Positions 16,902-25,305 of a stretch of 64,000 nucleotides of DNA are shown in pieces. A program made the translations under genes and the position numbers. The number at the start of each line of letters is the position of its first letter. The stretch's first letter is position 1. Source of the stretch: Nocardia brasiliensis ATCC 700358 (lineage in GTDB: Bacteria; Actinomycetota; Actinomycetes; Mycobacteriales; Mycobacteriaceae); NCBI RefSeq assembly GCF_000250675.2, contig NC_018681.1, positions 4,340,001-4,404,000 of the forward strand, written 5' to 3'. Below the pieces are notes generated by a model. It had not been told where the DNA came from and did not search any database. It saw only the letters and a program-made list of their open reading frames with translations.

Positions 16902-16934
16902 GGCCCCGCCCGCGAACCTGCAGCGGGAGGGGCC
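16902..16934. terminator. Bidirectional terminator-like hairpin
   Basis: A 12-bp stem with one mismatch (GGCCCC-CCCGC arms) and a 9-base loop lies between the convergent MDR and SDR genes. The stem is strong, and either orientation could serve. Confidence 0.6.
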
Positions 16935-16947
16935 CGCCGGGCGTTGG

Positions 16948-17754
16948 TCAATTACCTTGCGCCGCTTCGCTGACCGAGGCCCATTCGCGCCACTGTGCCA
17001 TGCGCGCTTCGTATTCCGTGGTGACGTAGCGCAACGCCCCCTGCCCGAGCAGCAGCCGGCGCGGTGGCTTGTCGGCGTCGACGACGGCCAGCAGCGCGGA
17101 TCGGGTCGCCCGCGGTGCGCCGAGCGGTTGACCCGAATAGTCGATGGCCGCACGGGCGGCATCGTAAACCGCGTTCGCCGTGGTGAATTGGGTAAGCGCG
17201 AACCCGGTGTCGTAGCTTGCGGGTTCGAGCACGGTGACGTGGATGCCGAACCCGGCGACCTCGTCGGCCAGCGACTGGGACAACCCTTCCAGCGCCCACT
17301 TCGAGGCGCTGTACGCGCCGGTGTTCGCCGCGGCCAGCAGCCCCCAGACGCTGGAGACCTGAATGATGTGCCCGGCCTCGCGGGCGCGCAGGTAGGGGAG
17401 TGCCGCTTGGGTAACCCACAGTGGCCCGAGCAGATTGGTCTCCAATTCGGCGCGGATCTGCTCCTCGGTGAGCTCTTCCACCATGCCGAACTGCGCGAAT
17501 CCGGCGTTGTTCACGACGATGTCGAGGTGCCCGAAATGCTGTACGGCCTGTTCGACCGCGGCGTGCACACCGGCTCGGTCCGTCACGTCCAGCCGCAACG
17601 GTAAGAAGGTCCCCGGGAACTCGCCCGCCTGCCCGGCCAGTGCCGTCAGATCGCGTGCCGTGCCCGCGACCCGATCGCCGCGTTCCAGCGCGGCTGCCGC
17701 CCACTCCCGGCCGAGCCCGCGGGAAACGCCGGTTATGAACCACACCTTGCTCAT
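16948..17754 (-). CDS. Short-chain dehydrogenase/reductase
   Basis: A classical SDR of 268 residues: TGVSRGLG cofactor loop near the N-terminus, NNAG in VVNNAGFAQFG, a catalytic serine in QVSSVWG, and the active-site YSASK. The RDLTAL segment after the second strand suggests NADP preference. The gene is divergent from the TetR gene at 17865, and their 110-base gap carries the same operator pair seen upstream of TetR copy A. It is therefore likely to be repressed by that TetR protein and induced by the substrate or a related toxic carbonyl compound. Confidence 0.92.
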   Translation of the reverse strand: MSKVWFITGVSRGLGREWAAAALERGDRVAGTARDLTALAGQAGEFPGTFLPLRLDVTDRAGVHAAVEQAVQHFGHLDIVVNNAGFAQFGMVEELTEEQIRAELETNLLGPLWVTQAALPYLRAREAGHIIQVSSVWGLLAAANTGAYSASKWALEGLSQSLADEVAGFGIHVTVLEPASYDTGFALTQFTTANAVYDAARAAIDYSGQPLGAPRATRSALLAVVDADKPPRRLLLGQGALRYVTTEYEARMAQWREWASVSEAAQGN

Positions 17755-17783
17755 ACGATCCGTCCTTGTGCCGCAATCATGAG

Positions 17784-17841
17784 TTAACGGACGTAAGGCT
17801 ACGAGTGTTAGTTAACTAACGCAAGGGCTAACGTCTGTAAG
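17784..17841. promoter_or_regulatory. TetR operator candidates, set B
   Basis: TTAACGGACGTAAG (17784-17797) and GCTAACGTCTGTAAG (17827-17841) match the two elements of set A at 9227 and 9271 in sequence, order and spacing. Between them lies a perfect 14-bp palindrome, GTTAGTTAACTAAC at 17807-17820, which has no equally symmetric counterpart in set A. The bases around them (GTAAGGCTACG and GCAAGGG) are also shared. Confidence 0.68.
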
Positions 17842-17864
17842 TTTTATGTTGTAAGGTGAAGCGT

Positions 17865-18506
17865 ATGGGCAAGAACGAGACTTCGGCACCTGTCCGAGCC
17901 CGCAATCCGCGCGGTGCGGGCGCGCGACTGCGGGACGAGATCGTGGCGGCGGCGGTCGCGCTGCTCGACGAAACCGGTGACGCGAGCGCCATCACCTTGC
18001 GCTCGGTCGCGCGTCGCGCGGGCATCGCGGCTCCTTCGATCTACCGGCATTTCCCGGATCAGCCGGCGATCATGCTGGCCGTGGTGCAGGACGCCTTCGA
18101 GGAGATGGCGCGGCAGCTGCGTGCCGCGTTCGACGCCGCGGGCGAGTCGCCCCGTGCGCGACTCGCCGCGGTCTGTCACGGGTATCTCGACTTCGCGCAG
18201 GCTCGGCCCGGGCCCTATCGCACGATGTTCGGCGGGGTCTGGGTGCCCGATCTCGGCGACAGTTCGGTGTCGGAGAGCGAGATGGCGATTCTCGGGGACG
18301 AGAGCCTGCGTCTGCTCGCCGCGGCGCTCGCCGACTGTGTCGCCGCCGGAGTTTCCAGCAGTACCGATCCGGCCGCGGACGCGGTGGCGTTGTGGCTCGG
18401 ACTGCACGGGCTCGCGCATCAGCGGGTGGTCGCGCCGTCCTTTCCGTGGCCCGCGGACATCGCGGACCGGCTCATTACCGCGCTCGCTCACCTCGGTGCG
18501 GCGTGA
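17865..18506 (+). CDS. TetR/AcrR family transcriptional regulator (copy B)
   Basis: The 213-residue TetR protein is a close paralogue of the one at 9309: same length, helix-turn-helix ITLRSVARRAGIAAPSIYRHFPDQPA, and matching C-terminal LWLGLHGLAHQRVVAPSFPWP. The N-terminal arm (GKNETSAPVRARNPRGAGARLRD) differs most. ATG at 17865 corresponds to copy A; a GTG nine bases upstream is less likely. It is divergent from an SDR rather than an MDR protein, and an amidase gene follows it by 59 bases, so it may control both. Cross-talk with copy A is likely given the shared operators. Confidence 0.9.
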   Translation: MGKNETSAPVRARNPRGAGARLRDEIVAAAVALLDETGDASAITLRSVARRAGIAAPSIYRHFPDQPAIMLAVVQDAFEEMARQLRAAFDAAGESPRARLAAVCHGYLDFAQARPGPYRTMFGGVWVPDLGDSSVSESEMAILGDESLRLLAAALADCVAAGVSSSTDPAADAVALWLGLHGLAHQRVVAPSFPWPADIADRLITALAHLGAA

Positions 18507-18565
18507 GGTAGTCGAACACGTTATTGTCCGGTCACCGATGGTGTGCACGGCGGAAGGGAAAACCC

Positions 18566-20050
18566 ATGCGGTACAACGAATATCGGACATATGACGCAGT
18601 CGGTCTGGCGGAGCTGGTGGCCAAGGGCGAAGTGCAACCGGCCGAACTGTTGCAGGTCGCACTGGACCGTTGCGCTCAGGTCGATCCGGCCGTCAACGCG
18701 GTGAGCCTGCTGATGGCCGAGGCCGGGCGGGCGGCAGCGGCCGCGCCGTCGACGGGGCCCTTCGCCGGGGTGCCCTTCCTGCTCAAGGATCTGGGCCAGG
18801 ATTTCGCAGGGTATCCGACCTCCGCGGGCACCGGTCCGTTGCGCGAGATCGACGCCTCCCACCACAGCATCGTGGTGCAGCGGTGGATCGATGCCGGCCT
18901 GGTCATTTTCGGCAAGACCACCACGCCCGAGTTCGGGGCCGTAGCGGTCACCGAGACCGGAACCTTCGGCGCGACCCGGAATCCCTGGGACCTCGACCGA
19001 TCGCCGGGCGGGTCGTCCGGCGGCGCGGCGGCCGCGGTCGCGGCGGGGATCGTGCCGATGGCCGGCGCCAGTGACGGCGGGGGCTCGATCCGGGTGCCGG
19101 CGGCCTGCACCGGACTGTTCGGCCTGAAACCGGGGCGCGGGATGGTGCCGGCCGGTCCGGACGCGGGCGAGAACATCTTCGGCGCCTCCACCAGCGGCGT
19201 GCTGTCGCGCAGCGTCCGCGACACGGCGGTCATGCTCGATGTGCTCAGTGTCCCCGATCCGAGCGGCCCCTACCTGTCCGCGCGGGCCGAGCAGCCCTAT
19301 GCCACGGCGGTGAGCACCTCGCCGCGACCGCTGCGTATCGGGTTCAGCTCCGAATCACCTTTGGGCACACCGGTTCACGCCGAAGCTGTGCGGGCGGTCG
19401 AGCACACCGCGGCCCTGCTGGAGCAGCTGGGTCATCACGTGGAGCCCGCCGCGCCGCGGATCGATGGCGAGCAGTTGGCCCACGATTTCATGGCCGTGTG
19501 GACCGCCAATCTCGCGACCAAACTGGCGAAGGCCCGCCGGATCAGCGGTGCGCCTGACTCCGCGTTCGACATCACCACGCGGGCCGCGGCGGCGGCCGGG
19601 CGCGCACAGACCGTGACGGCTCTGCTCGAAGCGCACGAGGGCTGGAACGCTCACGGACGAGCCCTGGCCGCGTTCCACGACAGCTACGACCTGTGGCTCA
19701 CGCCGACGATCGCCGCGCCGCCGCTGCGCATCGGCCAGACCAAACCTCCTGCGGCGCTGGCGAAGATCCTCGGAGGGCTGCTGGAAGTCGGTGCGGGCCC
19801 GGCGATTACGCGTAGTCCGGTCTACCGCAAGATCGTGCGGGCCAACCTGGCCCCGGTGCCGTTCACGCCGCTGGCCAACGTCACCGGTCGGCCGGCGATG
19901 AGCGTGCCACTGCATCGCACGGCCGACGGTCTGCCACTCGGCAGTCAATTCGTCGGCGCTCTCGGCAGCGAGTTCTTGCTGCTGCAACTGGCCGCGCAAC
20001 TCGAGACGGCCCAGCCGTGGGCCCAGCTCGAGCCGCCCGAGCCCGCGTAA
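18566..20050 (+). CDS. Amidase signature family hydrolase
   Basis: The 494-residue enzyme has the amidase-signature Ser-cisSer-Lys triad: Lys in FLLKDLGQ, the Gly/Ser-rich loop SPGGSSGGAAAAVAAG and the nucleophile-containing DGGGSIRVPAACTGLFGLKP. It would hydrolyse amides to acid and ammonia or amine in the cytosol; it lacks a signal peptide. The ATG at 18566 has GGAAGGGAA upstream and matches the usual family start. It follows TetR copy B in the same direction with a 59-base gap. GatA is unlikely, since GatB and GatC are absent. The substrate is not evident. Confidence 0.92.
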   Translation: MRYNEYRTYDAVGLAELVAKGEVQPAELLQVALDRCAQVDPAVNAVSLLMAEAGRAAAAAPSTGPFAGVPFLLKDLGQDFAGYPTSAGTGPLREIDASHHSIVVQRWIDAGLVIFGKTTTPEFGAVAVTETGTFGATRNPWDLDRSPGGSSGGAAAAVAAGIVPMAGASDGGGSIRVPAACTGLFGLKPGRGMVPAGPDAGENIFGASTSGVLSRSVRDTAVMLDVLSVPDPSGPYLSARAEQPYATAVSTSPRPLRIGFSSESPLGTPVHAEAVRAVEHTAALLEQLGHHVEPAAPRIDGEQLAHDFMAVWTANLATKLAKARRISGAPDSAFDITTRAAAAAGRAQTVTALLEAHEGWNAHGRALAAFHDSYDLWLTPTIAAPPLRIGQTKPPAALAKILGGLLEVGAGPAITRSPVYRKIVRANLAPVPFTPLANVTGRPAMSVPLHRTADGLPLGSQFVGALGSEFLLLQLAAQLETAQPWAQLEPPEPA

Positions 20051-20062
20051 CGAGCGCATGCC

Positions 20063-20098
20063 GTGGCGGACCCGGCAGCACGAATGCGGGTCCGCCAC
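20063..20098. terminator. Bidirectional terminator-like hairpin
   Basis: A perfect 12-bp stem (GTGGCGGACCCG/CGGGTCCGCCAC) with a 12-base loop lies between the convergent amidase and secreted-protein genes. It is among the strongest hairpins in the window. Confidence 0.72.
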
Positions 20099-20102
20099 CG
20101 GT

Positions 20103-20636
20103 TCACAGCAGTCGCCAGGTGTACCCGGGTGTGTTCCACGGCTCCGGCGTGTTCTGCAGCACGATCGCGCTGCCGGTGTCGCGCAGGTACATGCTCGGGT
20201 TCGAGCGCGGGTACAGGTGCCACACCGGCGGATCGATGGTGCCGCCACCACCCCAATCGGCGCGCGGATCGTCGCAGGACCCGACGACCAGGACCCCCGG
20301 ACTGGTGGCGGTGTCGCCGATGAGGCACTTGGCGAAGAAGTCGAGCAGTTCGAAGCGCACGTAGCCGGAGGACTGCGTGAGCCTGGTGAAGATGTGCGGT
20401 TGGTCTGCGCGACAGGTGGTTTCGTTCTCGGCGGGACCGCGCCCGGCCGCCGCCTCGTTGTAATAGATGCAGGCGGGGCCGTTGGGTGCGCCTTGGCTGA
20501 TCATGGTGAACTCTCGCGGTATTCCGCCGGCCAGTGCGTCCGGTCCCGCGGGCGCCTGTGCTGAACCGGCCGGCGCCGACACCGCGAGCAACGCCGCTAC
20601 GGCGGCCAGGATGAGCATGAGTCTACTTCTCTGCAC
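20103..20636 (-). CDS. Secreted protein, possibly beta-trefoil-like
   Basis: The 177-residue product begins VQRSRLMLILAAVAALLAVS with cleavage expected after AGSAQA, a Sec signal peptide. The mature part has four cysteines (PACIYY, TTCRAD, AKCLIG, GSCDDP) that could form two disulphides. The spacing of AKCLIG...VVGSCDD...WHLYPR...MYLRDTG...WRLL recalls ricin-type beta-trefoil modules, but this is tentative. GTG at 20636 is preferred because GAAGGAG lies five bases upstream; an internal ATG at 20618 would shorten the n-region. The upstream DNA (20637-20855) is less GC-rich and probably holds its promoter. Confidence 0.75.
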   Translation of the reverse strand: MQRSRLMLILAAVAALLAVSAPAGSAQAPAGPDALAGGIPREFTMISQGAPNGPACIYYNEAAAGRGPAENETTCRADQPHIFTRLTQSSGYVRFELLDFFAKCLIGDTATSPGVLVVGSCDDPRADWGGGGTIDPPVWHLYPRSNPSMYLRDTGSAIVLQNTPEPWNTPGYTWRLL

Positions 20637-20855
20637 AACAACTCCTTCAAGGTTTTTCGAGTGCGGCGATAGGTGCCGGGATGGTCTTCGCGCGGAATCA
20701 GATCGTTCGTCGCAGCGAGACGGGGAGGATCCTCCCCTGCGCCACACCACTTCTGGTGTCGGCGTCCTGACACTATCGGCAACCCGGGTATACCCGGCAA
20801 GACCCGAAAAGTTATGCGTTTGAAGTAGGACTGTGCGGTTCCGGGCCGCGCGGCG

Positions 20856-21146
20856 TCATCGGCGCCGTCGTTCCGCCTCGTACATCTCGGCGGCCGCGTT
20901 GATCCGGGCGCGGGCCTCGATGTGCGCGACGTGGGTGCACGGGGTCGGGTCTTTCAGATTGGGCAGCACGAAGGCCAGTGGCCAGACCCAGGCCAAATAG
21001 TAAGCGGGCGTGAAGAACAGTGCGGGGCCGCCGTTGATCACCTTCAGCGGCACCCCGTGCCGTTTGCGGTAGTAGATCTTGCAGACGATGATCCCGGCGG
21101 TGATGTAGGTGAGGCCGAGAATGAGGCCGATGAGAGTTGCGTCCAT
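20856..21146 (-). CDS. Small membrane protein, function unknown
   Basis: The 96-residue product starts MDATLIGLILGLTYITAGIIV, a first membrane span, then a basic loop (KIYYRKRHG) and a second hydrophobic stretch (GPALFFTPAYYLAWVWPLAFV). The C-terminal 35 residues are soluble, with one Cys (DPTPCTHVAHIEARARI), and end in Arg residues. I do not recognise the family. It is 110 bases downstream of the AarF-like kinase on the same strand, so cotranscription is possible but not shown. Confidence 0.65.
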   Translation of the reverse strand: MDATLIGLILGLTYITAGIIVCKIYYRKRHGVPLKVINGGPALFFTPAYYLAWVWPLAFVLPNLKDPTPCTHVAHIEARARINAAAEMYEAERRRR

Positions 21147-21256
21147 GCGCACAACGGTGTCACCCGGGCGGCGCCGCCGGTATCGGCCGAACGTGGGACA
21201 TGGTGGCGCACAACGGAATTCTGTAGTCCGATTGAACGACAGGGGCGAACGGCGGC

Positions 21257-22684
21257 TCAGTGGCGGTGGCGCGGGTCGCCCTGCGCGTCCCGGCCGCGCG
21301 TGGCGAGCCAATCGTGTTCGAGCACACCGAGTTCGGTGCGCGGCGGCTCGTCGTAGCACCACTCGCGCGCGATCCGGTGCCAGTTGCCGGCGGCGCGCAG
21401 CTTGCCGAGCAGCGCGAGGGTGCCGTATTCGACGCGTCGTGCGAACGCGTGCTCGGCGGGCGCGTATTCGCGTCGCCACCGGTCGAAATAGCCGCGGCGC
21501 GGGTCGACGAAAGTGAGAATGGCATTCGGTGCGGCGTCCGCGGCGATCCGGATCTCGGCGTCGGTGAGCAGCCAGCCGGAGACCTCGTAGAACAGACGCA
21601 GGCATTCGTCCGCGGTCGCGGGCGAATCCTCTTCCAGCACGCCGTATTCCGTCAGTAGCCCGCGTAGCTCGGCGCCGCGATGCTCGGCGGCGGCGCGGAC
21701 GCAGTCCAATTCGAATTCGACTGCGGCGTCGTCCATGTGCTTGAACAGGCCGAAGTCGAGAAAGGCCACTTTGCCGTCGGCGGCGAGCAGGATGTTGCCC
21801 GGATGGGGGTCGCCGGAGAAACAGTGCTCGCGTGCCATCGTGCCGACGTAAAAGCGGTACACGATCTCCCCGACGCGATCGCGGTCCGCATCGGGCAACG
21901 CGACGATCTCGTCGAAGCGCAGTCCTTCGACGAGTTCGGTGACCAGAACCCGTGCCGTGCACAGCTCCGTCACCACCTCGGGAATGCGGATGAAGGGGTG
22001 ATCGCGATAGCTGTCGGCGACGATCCGATGGTGCGCCGCTTCGGCGCGATAGTCGGTCTCGTCGGCGAAATGCGTGGTGAGTTCCCGGAAAAGCGCGTGG
22101 TCGGCGACTGCGGGCGCGATGGTGCGCAGCATCCGCAACACCAGACCGAGATTCTTCAGGTCGGCTCGGATCGCGATATCGATCCCCGGATACTGCACCT
22201 TGACCGCGACAGTACGACCGTCGTGCAGGCGGGCGCGGTAGACCTGACCGATCGAGGCGGTGCCGATCGGTGTGGCCTCGAACTCCGCGAAAACCTTCGC
22301 GAGCGGTCGTCCGTAGTCCGCTTCGAGCACCGTGCGCATACGCTCGAACGGCAGGCTCGGCGCTTGATCGTAGAGGGCGGCGAGTTTTCGCTGGAACCGT
22401 TCGCGCTGCGCCGGCGGCATCGTCTCGATGCCGAACGCGGCGAGCAGGTCGAACATCGACAGCAGTTGGCCGGCCTTCATGGCCAGGCCCTTCATGCTGC
22501 CCAGCACGGTCACGATGTCCTCGGCCGCGTCGGCCAGTGCTCGTTCGGTGCGCGCGGTGCGCTGCGCGTCGGTGTCGCCGACCATCGACAGCGTCACGCC
22601 GGCACCCCGAACTGCCTGTCCGGCAACGAGTTTGCCGAAGGTGGCGCCGCGTCGTACCCGTGAGGTGGGTATGTCCTTCGCCAT
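21257..22684 (-). CDS. AarF/ABC1/UbiB family atypical kinase
   Basis: The 475-residue protein carries the ADCK/UbiB hallmarks: the KxGQ motif (LAMKAGQLLSM), the ExD region (VLEADYGRP), the Ala-rich loop (GTASIGQVYRARL), the catalytic Lys (VAVKVQYPG), the GDPHPGN catalytic loop and the DFG of FLDFGLFKH. Family members are ATPases/kinases tied to isoprenoid lipid and quinone biosynthesis. It is the second gene of a pair after a TetR regulator (19-base gap) and both are divergent from a BVMO/SDR cluster. ATG 22684 is chosen because the upstream extension is low-complexity. Confidence 0.9.
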   Translation of the reverse strand: MAKDIPTSRVRRGATFGKLVAGQAVRGAGVTLSMVGDTDAQRTARTERALADAAEDIVTVLGSMKGLAMKAGQLLSMFDLLAAFGIETMPPAQRERFQRKLAALYDQAPSLPFERMRTVLEADYGRPLAKVFAEFEATPIGTASIGQVYRARLHDGRTVAVKVQYPGIDIAIRADLKNLGLVLRMLRTIAPAVADHALFRELTTHFADETDYRAEAAHHRIVADSYRDHPFIRIPEVVTELCTARVLVTELVEGLRFDEIVALPDADRDRVGEIVYRFYVGTMAREHCFSGDPHPGNILLAADGKVAFLDFGLFKHMDDAAVEFELDCVRAAAEHRGAELRGLLTEYGVLEEDSPATADECLRLFYEVSGWLLTDAEIRIAADAAPNAILTFVDPRRGYFDRWRREYAPAEHAFARRVEYGTLALLGKLRAAGNWHRIAREWCYDEPPRTELGVLEHDWLATRGRDAQGDPRHRH

Positions 22685-22703
22685 CGCACAACCTTCCAGT
22701 CGG

Positions 22704-23378
22704 CTAATTCTTCGCCTGGCCGGGCGACTGCAGGCCGGACGTGAGGACGGCGAGCACGGTGTCGGTGTAGCCGCGCCGGTCCGCTTCGCCACCGCCTTGC
22801 AGGGTGCGCATCACCGGCGGGATGGTCAGCGCCATCAGCATCCACGCGACATCGGCGGTGTGCACGTCGGCGCGGAGCACGCCGGCGTCGACGGCGCGGG
22901 TCAGGAAGCGGTCCACGGTCGCGGCCAGTATCCCGCCCAGGCCGAGCAGGCGCGTGTTGAGTTCGTCGTCGATGCCGGGCAATTCGAACAGCAGCGCCTG
23001 CATCAGGGCGGGATCGGATTCGGCGATCCGGCACATCCGCTCGACCGCGCCGGACCAGGTCCGCACCAGCCAGTCGACGGTGATCTCGCGGTGCACCGGC
23101 TCGGGCACGAACACCTCGCCCGCGATCTCGGTGAGGATCCGGTCGAGGCCGTAGTCGACCACCTCGTCGAGGATGGCGCGCTTGCTGTCGAAATAGCGAT
23201 AGAAGGTGCCGTACCCGATGCCGACCTCGGCGGTGATGTCGGCGGTCGAGGCCGCGGCGTAGCCCTTCGTGGTGAACACGTGATAGGCGGCGGCGATCAG
23301 CTCGCGCCTGCGCCGCTCGGTGTTCTGCTGGTCGCGCGGCCGACCCGGGCCGCGGCCGCGTTTGGCTGGTTCGGTCAT
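22704..23378 (-). CDS. TetR family transcriptional regulator of the BVMO cluster (inferred)
   Basis: The 224-residue protein begins with a basic GRGPGRPRDQ tail and a TetR helix-turn-helix (STADITAEVGIGYGTFYRYFDSK). It is upstream of the AarF-like gene and divergent from the SDR at 23591; the 212-base gap is the obvious place for its operator. I infer that it represses the SDR-BVMO operon and itself. ATG at 23378 is taken; another ATG nine bases upstream is possible. It is not closely related to the two paralogous TetR proteins at 9309 and 17865. Confidence 0.87.
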   Translation of the reverse strand: MTEPAKRGRGPGRPRDQQNTERRRRELIAAAYHVFTTKGYAAASTADITAEVGIGYGTFYRYFDSKRAILDEVVDYGLDRILTEIAGEVFVPEPVHREITVDWLVRTWSGAVERMCRIAESDPALMQALLFELPGIDDELNTRLLGLGGILAATVDRFLTRAVDAGVLRADVHTADVAWMLMALTIPPVMRTLQGGGEADRRGYTDTVLAVLTSGLQSPGQAKN

Positions 23379-23459
23379 CCAGCACATCGTATGCGCCCTG
23401 GTCGTGCTGCCCGTCGAGCATCGCCGCTTGCGCCTGGGGCTTGCGGCAGCGTCTCAGAC

Positions 23460-23478
23460 AGTTTATTTTAGTGACACG
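23460..23478. promoter_or_regulatory. AT-rich box between the TetR and SDR genes
   Basis: The stretch AGTTTATTTTAGTGACAC stands out from its GC-rich surroundings in the divergent promoter region. It could contain the promoter or the TetR operator for the BVMO cluster. I find no clean dyad. Confidence 0.3.
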
Positions 23479-23590
23479 GCCGTCGCTTAATTGACGGGTG
23501 GTAGATCTGCTCTTTCGGGCACCGACGACACAGGAGTCGCGGCATGATTTCGGAACTTCTGGCTGTAAATCCACGATCGGCCCGTCGGTT

Positions 23591-24448
23591 ATGACGGTGG
23601 TGGTGGTGACCGGTGCGGGCAGCGGCATCGGGCGGGCGATCAGTCTGCGGTTCGCCGGGCGCGGCGCTACCGTGCTCGTCGCCGATATCGATGAGTGTGG
23701 CGGGAAGGAGACCGTCGCGCTGGTGCGGGCGGCAGGGGGCCGGGCGGAGTTCTCTCCGCTCGACGTCTCCGACGCAACGGCCTTGGCGGAGTTCGCCGCT
23801 CGGGTCGCACGGGACCACGGCGTTCCCGACGTGGTCGTCAACAACGCGGGCATCCTGATCTCCGGCGGATTCCTCGAACAGAGCGGGGACGACTGGCGGC
23901 GCATGATCGCGATCAACATGCTGGGCCCGCTGCTCGGCTCGCGATTGTTCGTGCAGCAGATGGTCGAGGCGGGCAAGCACGGCGCCATCGTCAATATCTG
24001 CTCGGTCGGGGCGTTTCTACCCACGTCGCTGGCTCCCTCCTATGTGACCGCGAAGGCGGGCGCGTGGATGGGCACCCAGGCGTTGCGCGCCGAATTCGCC
24101 GATCGCGGCATCCGGGTCAGCGCCGTGTGTCCGGGATTGATCGATACCGAGCTGTCCGCGAACGGGACGCTAGCGGGAGCCGACGCTCGGGCGACGGCCG
24201 ACTGGGGCGCGAAACTCGCACGCGGACAACGGATCTTCGGGCGGTCGCCGGATCGGGTCGCCGCCGCGGTCGAACGCGCGGTGCGCTGGAATCTGTCGAC
24301 CGTGCCGGTCGGGGTCGAGGCCTGGGCCGGCTGGTACCTGGCGCGGTTGTCGCCGGGGGTGCTGCGCGGACTCTCGGGCCTGGCGCAGATGCCGTTGGCG
24401 GAGAAGGCGGTCGAGCTGTCGGATCGGGTACTGGGAGGCAGGCGATGA
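23591..24448 (+). CDS. Short-chain dehydrogenase/reductase
   Basis: A 285-residue SDR with TGAGSGIG cofactor loop, ADIDE after the second strand (suggesting NAD), VVNNAGIL, and a YVTAK active site. It is the first gene of the rightward cluster, and its stop overlaps the start of the second SDR (ATGA at 24445). The two SDRs are similar to each other along their length (CPGLIDT versus CPGAIRT, then VPVGVEAWAGW versus VPVNLEAWLGY), which indicates an old tandem duplication. It would oxidise an alcohol to a ketone or the reverse, supplying the downstream monooxygenases. The start at 23591 is chosen because upstream in-frame codons are not SDR-like. Confidence 0.9.
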   Translation: MTVVVVTGAGSGIGRAISLRFAGRGATVLVADIDECGGKETVALVRAAGGRAEFSPLDVSDATALAEFAARVARDHGVPDVVVNNAGILISGGFLEQSGDDWRRMIAINMLGPLLGSRLFVQQMVEAGKHGAIVNICSVGAFLPTSLAPSYVTAKAGAWMGTQALRAEFADRGIRVSAVCPGLIDTELSANGTLAGADARATADWGAKLARGQRIFGRSPDRVAAAVERAVRWNLSTVPVGVEAWAGWYLARLSPGVLRGLSGLAQMPLAEKAVELSDRVLGGRR

Positions 24449-25305
24449 GAACAGCGATCGTGACCGGCGGCGGCGCGGGCATCGGGCGCGAAACCGCGCT
24501 GTTGCTCGCGCGCACCGGATATCGCGTGGTGATCGCCGATATCGATGCCGACAGTGCGCATGCGGCGGCCGACGAGATCGGCGCGGCGGGCGGGCGGGCC
24601 CATCCGTATCGGCTCGACGTGGCCAGTGAGTCCCAGTGGGACAAGTGCGCCGAATGGGTCAGCGGCGAATTCGGCCCCGCCCATGTGCTGGTGAACAACG
24701 CGGGGGTGATGGACACCGGCGGATTCTTCGAAACCACTGCGGCGCAATGGCAACGCACCGTCGACATCGACCTGATGAGCGTGATCTACGGCTCTCGCGT
24801 GTTCGCCCGGCAGATGATCGATGCCGGTATCCCCGGCCATATCGTCAACGTCTCCTCGGGTGCGGCCTTTTTCCCGGCCAAATACATTCCCGCCTACGCG
24901 ACCGCGAAGGCCGCGGTGTTGATGGCGACCCAGGCGTTGCGAGTCGAGCTGCGGCCCAAAGGAATCGGAGTGAGCGCGATCTGTCCCGGCGCGATCCGGA
25001 CCGATCTGCTCGCGCACGGTGAGCGAGCGGGTCTCGACGCGGCCCAGCAGGCGGCCTGGCGGACGGAGATCGGGCGGGTCCAAGGTCTGGCGTTCGCCGG
25101 ACCGGACAAAGTCGCGCGGGCCATCGAGCGGGCGATCCGGCGCGATCACGCGATCGTGCCGGTGAACCTCGAGGCGTGGCTCGGTTACGGCGCGTTTCGC
25201 CTGTCGCCCAGTCTGACTCGCGTAGTGGGCAGCCTCGGATCCTTCACGCTCGCCGACGCGCTGCTGCCCCGATTGCGGCCATTGCTGAACCGGATCACGA
25301 AATGA
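24445..25305 (+). CDS. Short-chain dehydrogenase/reductase (SadH-like position)
   Basis: The 286-residue SDR has TGGGAGIG, the ADIDAD NAD-type acidic residue, VNNAGVMDTGGFF, a serine in VNVSSGAAFF and YATAK. It overlaps the preceding SDR by four bases and the next monooxygenase by four (ATG at 25302 inside its own AAATGA end). An SDR beside a flavin monooxygenase and a LipR-like hydrolase is also the arrangement of sadH in the mycobacterial mymA locus, which I take as an analogy for function rather than proof. Confidence 0.9.
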   Translation: MRTAIVTGGGAGIGRETALLLARTGYRVVIADIDADSAHAAADEIGAAGGRAHPYRLDVASESQWDKCAEWVSGEFGPAHVLVNNAGVMDTGGFFETTAAQWQRTVDIDLMSVIYGSRVFARQMIDAGIPGHIVNVSSGAAFFPAKYIPAYATAKAAVLMATQALRVELRPKGIGVSAICPGAIRTDLLAHGERAGLDAAQQAAWRTEIGRVQGLAFAGPDKVARAIERAIRRDHAIVPVNLEAWLGYGAFRLSPSLTRVVGSLGSFTLADALLPRLRPLLNRITK

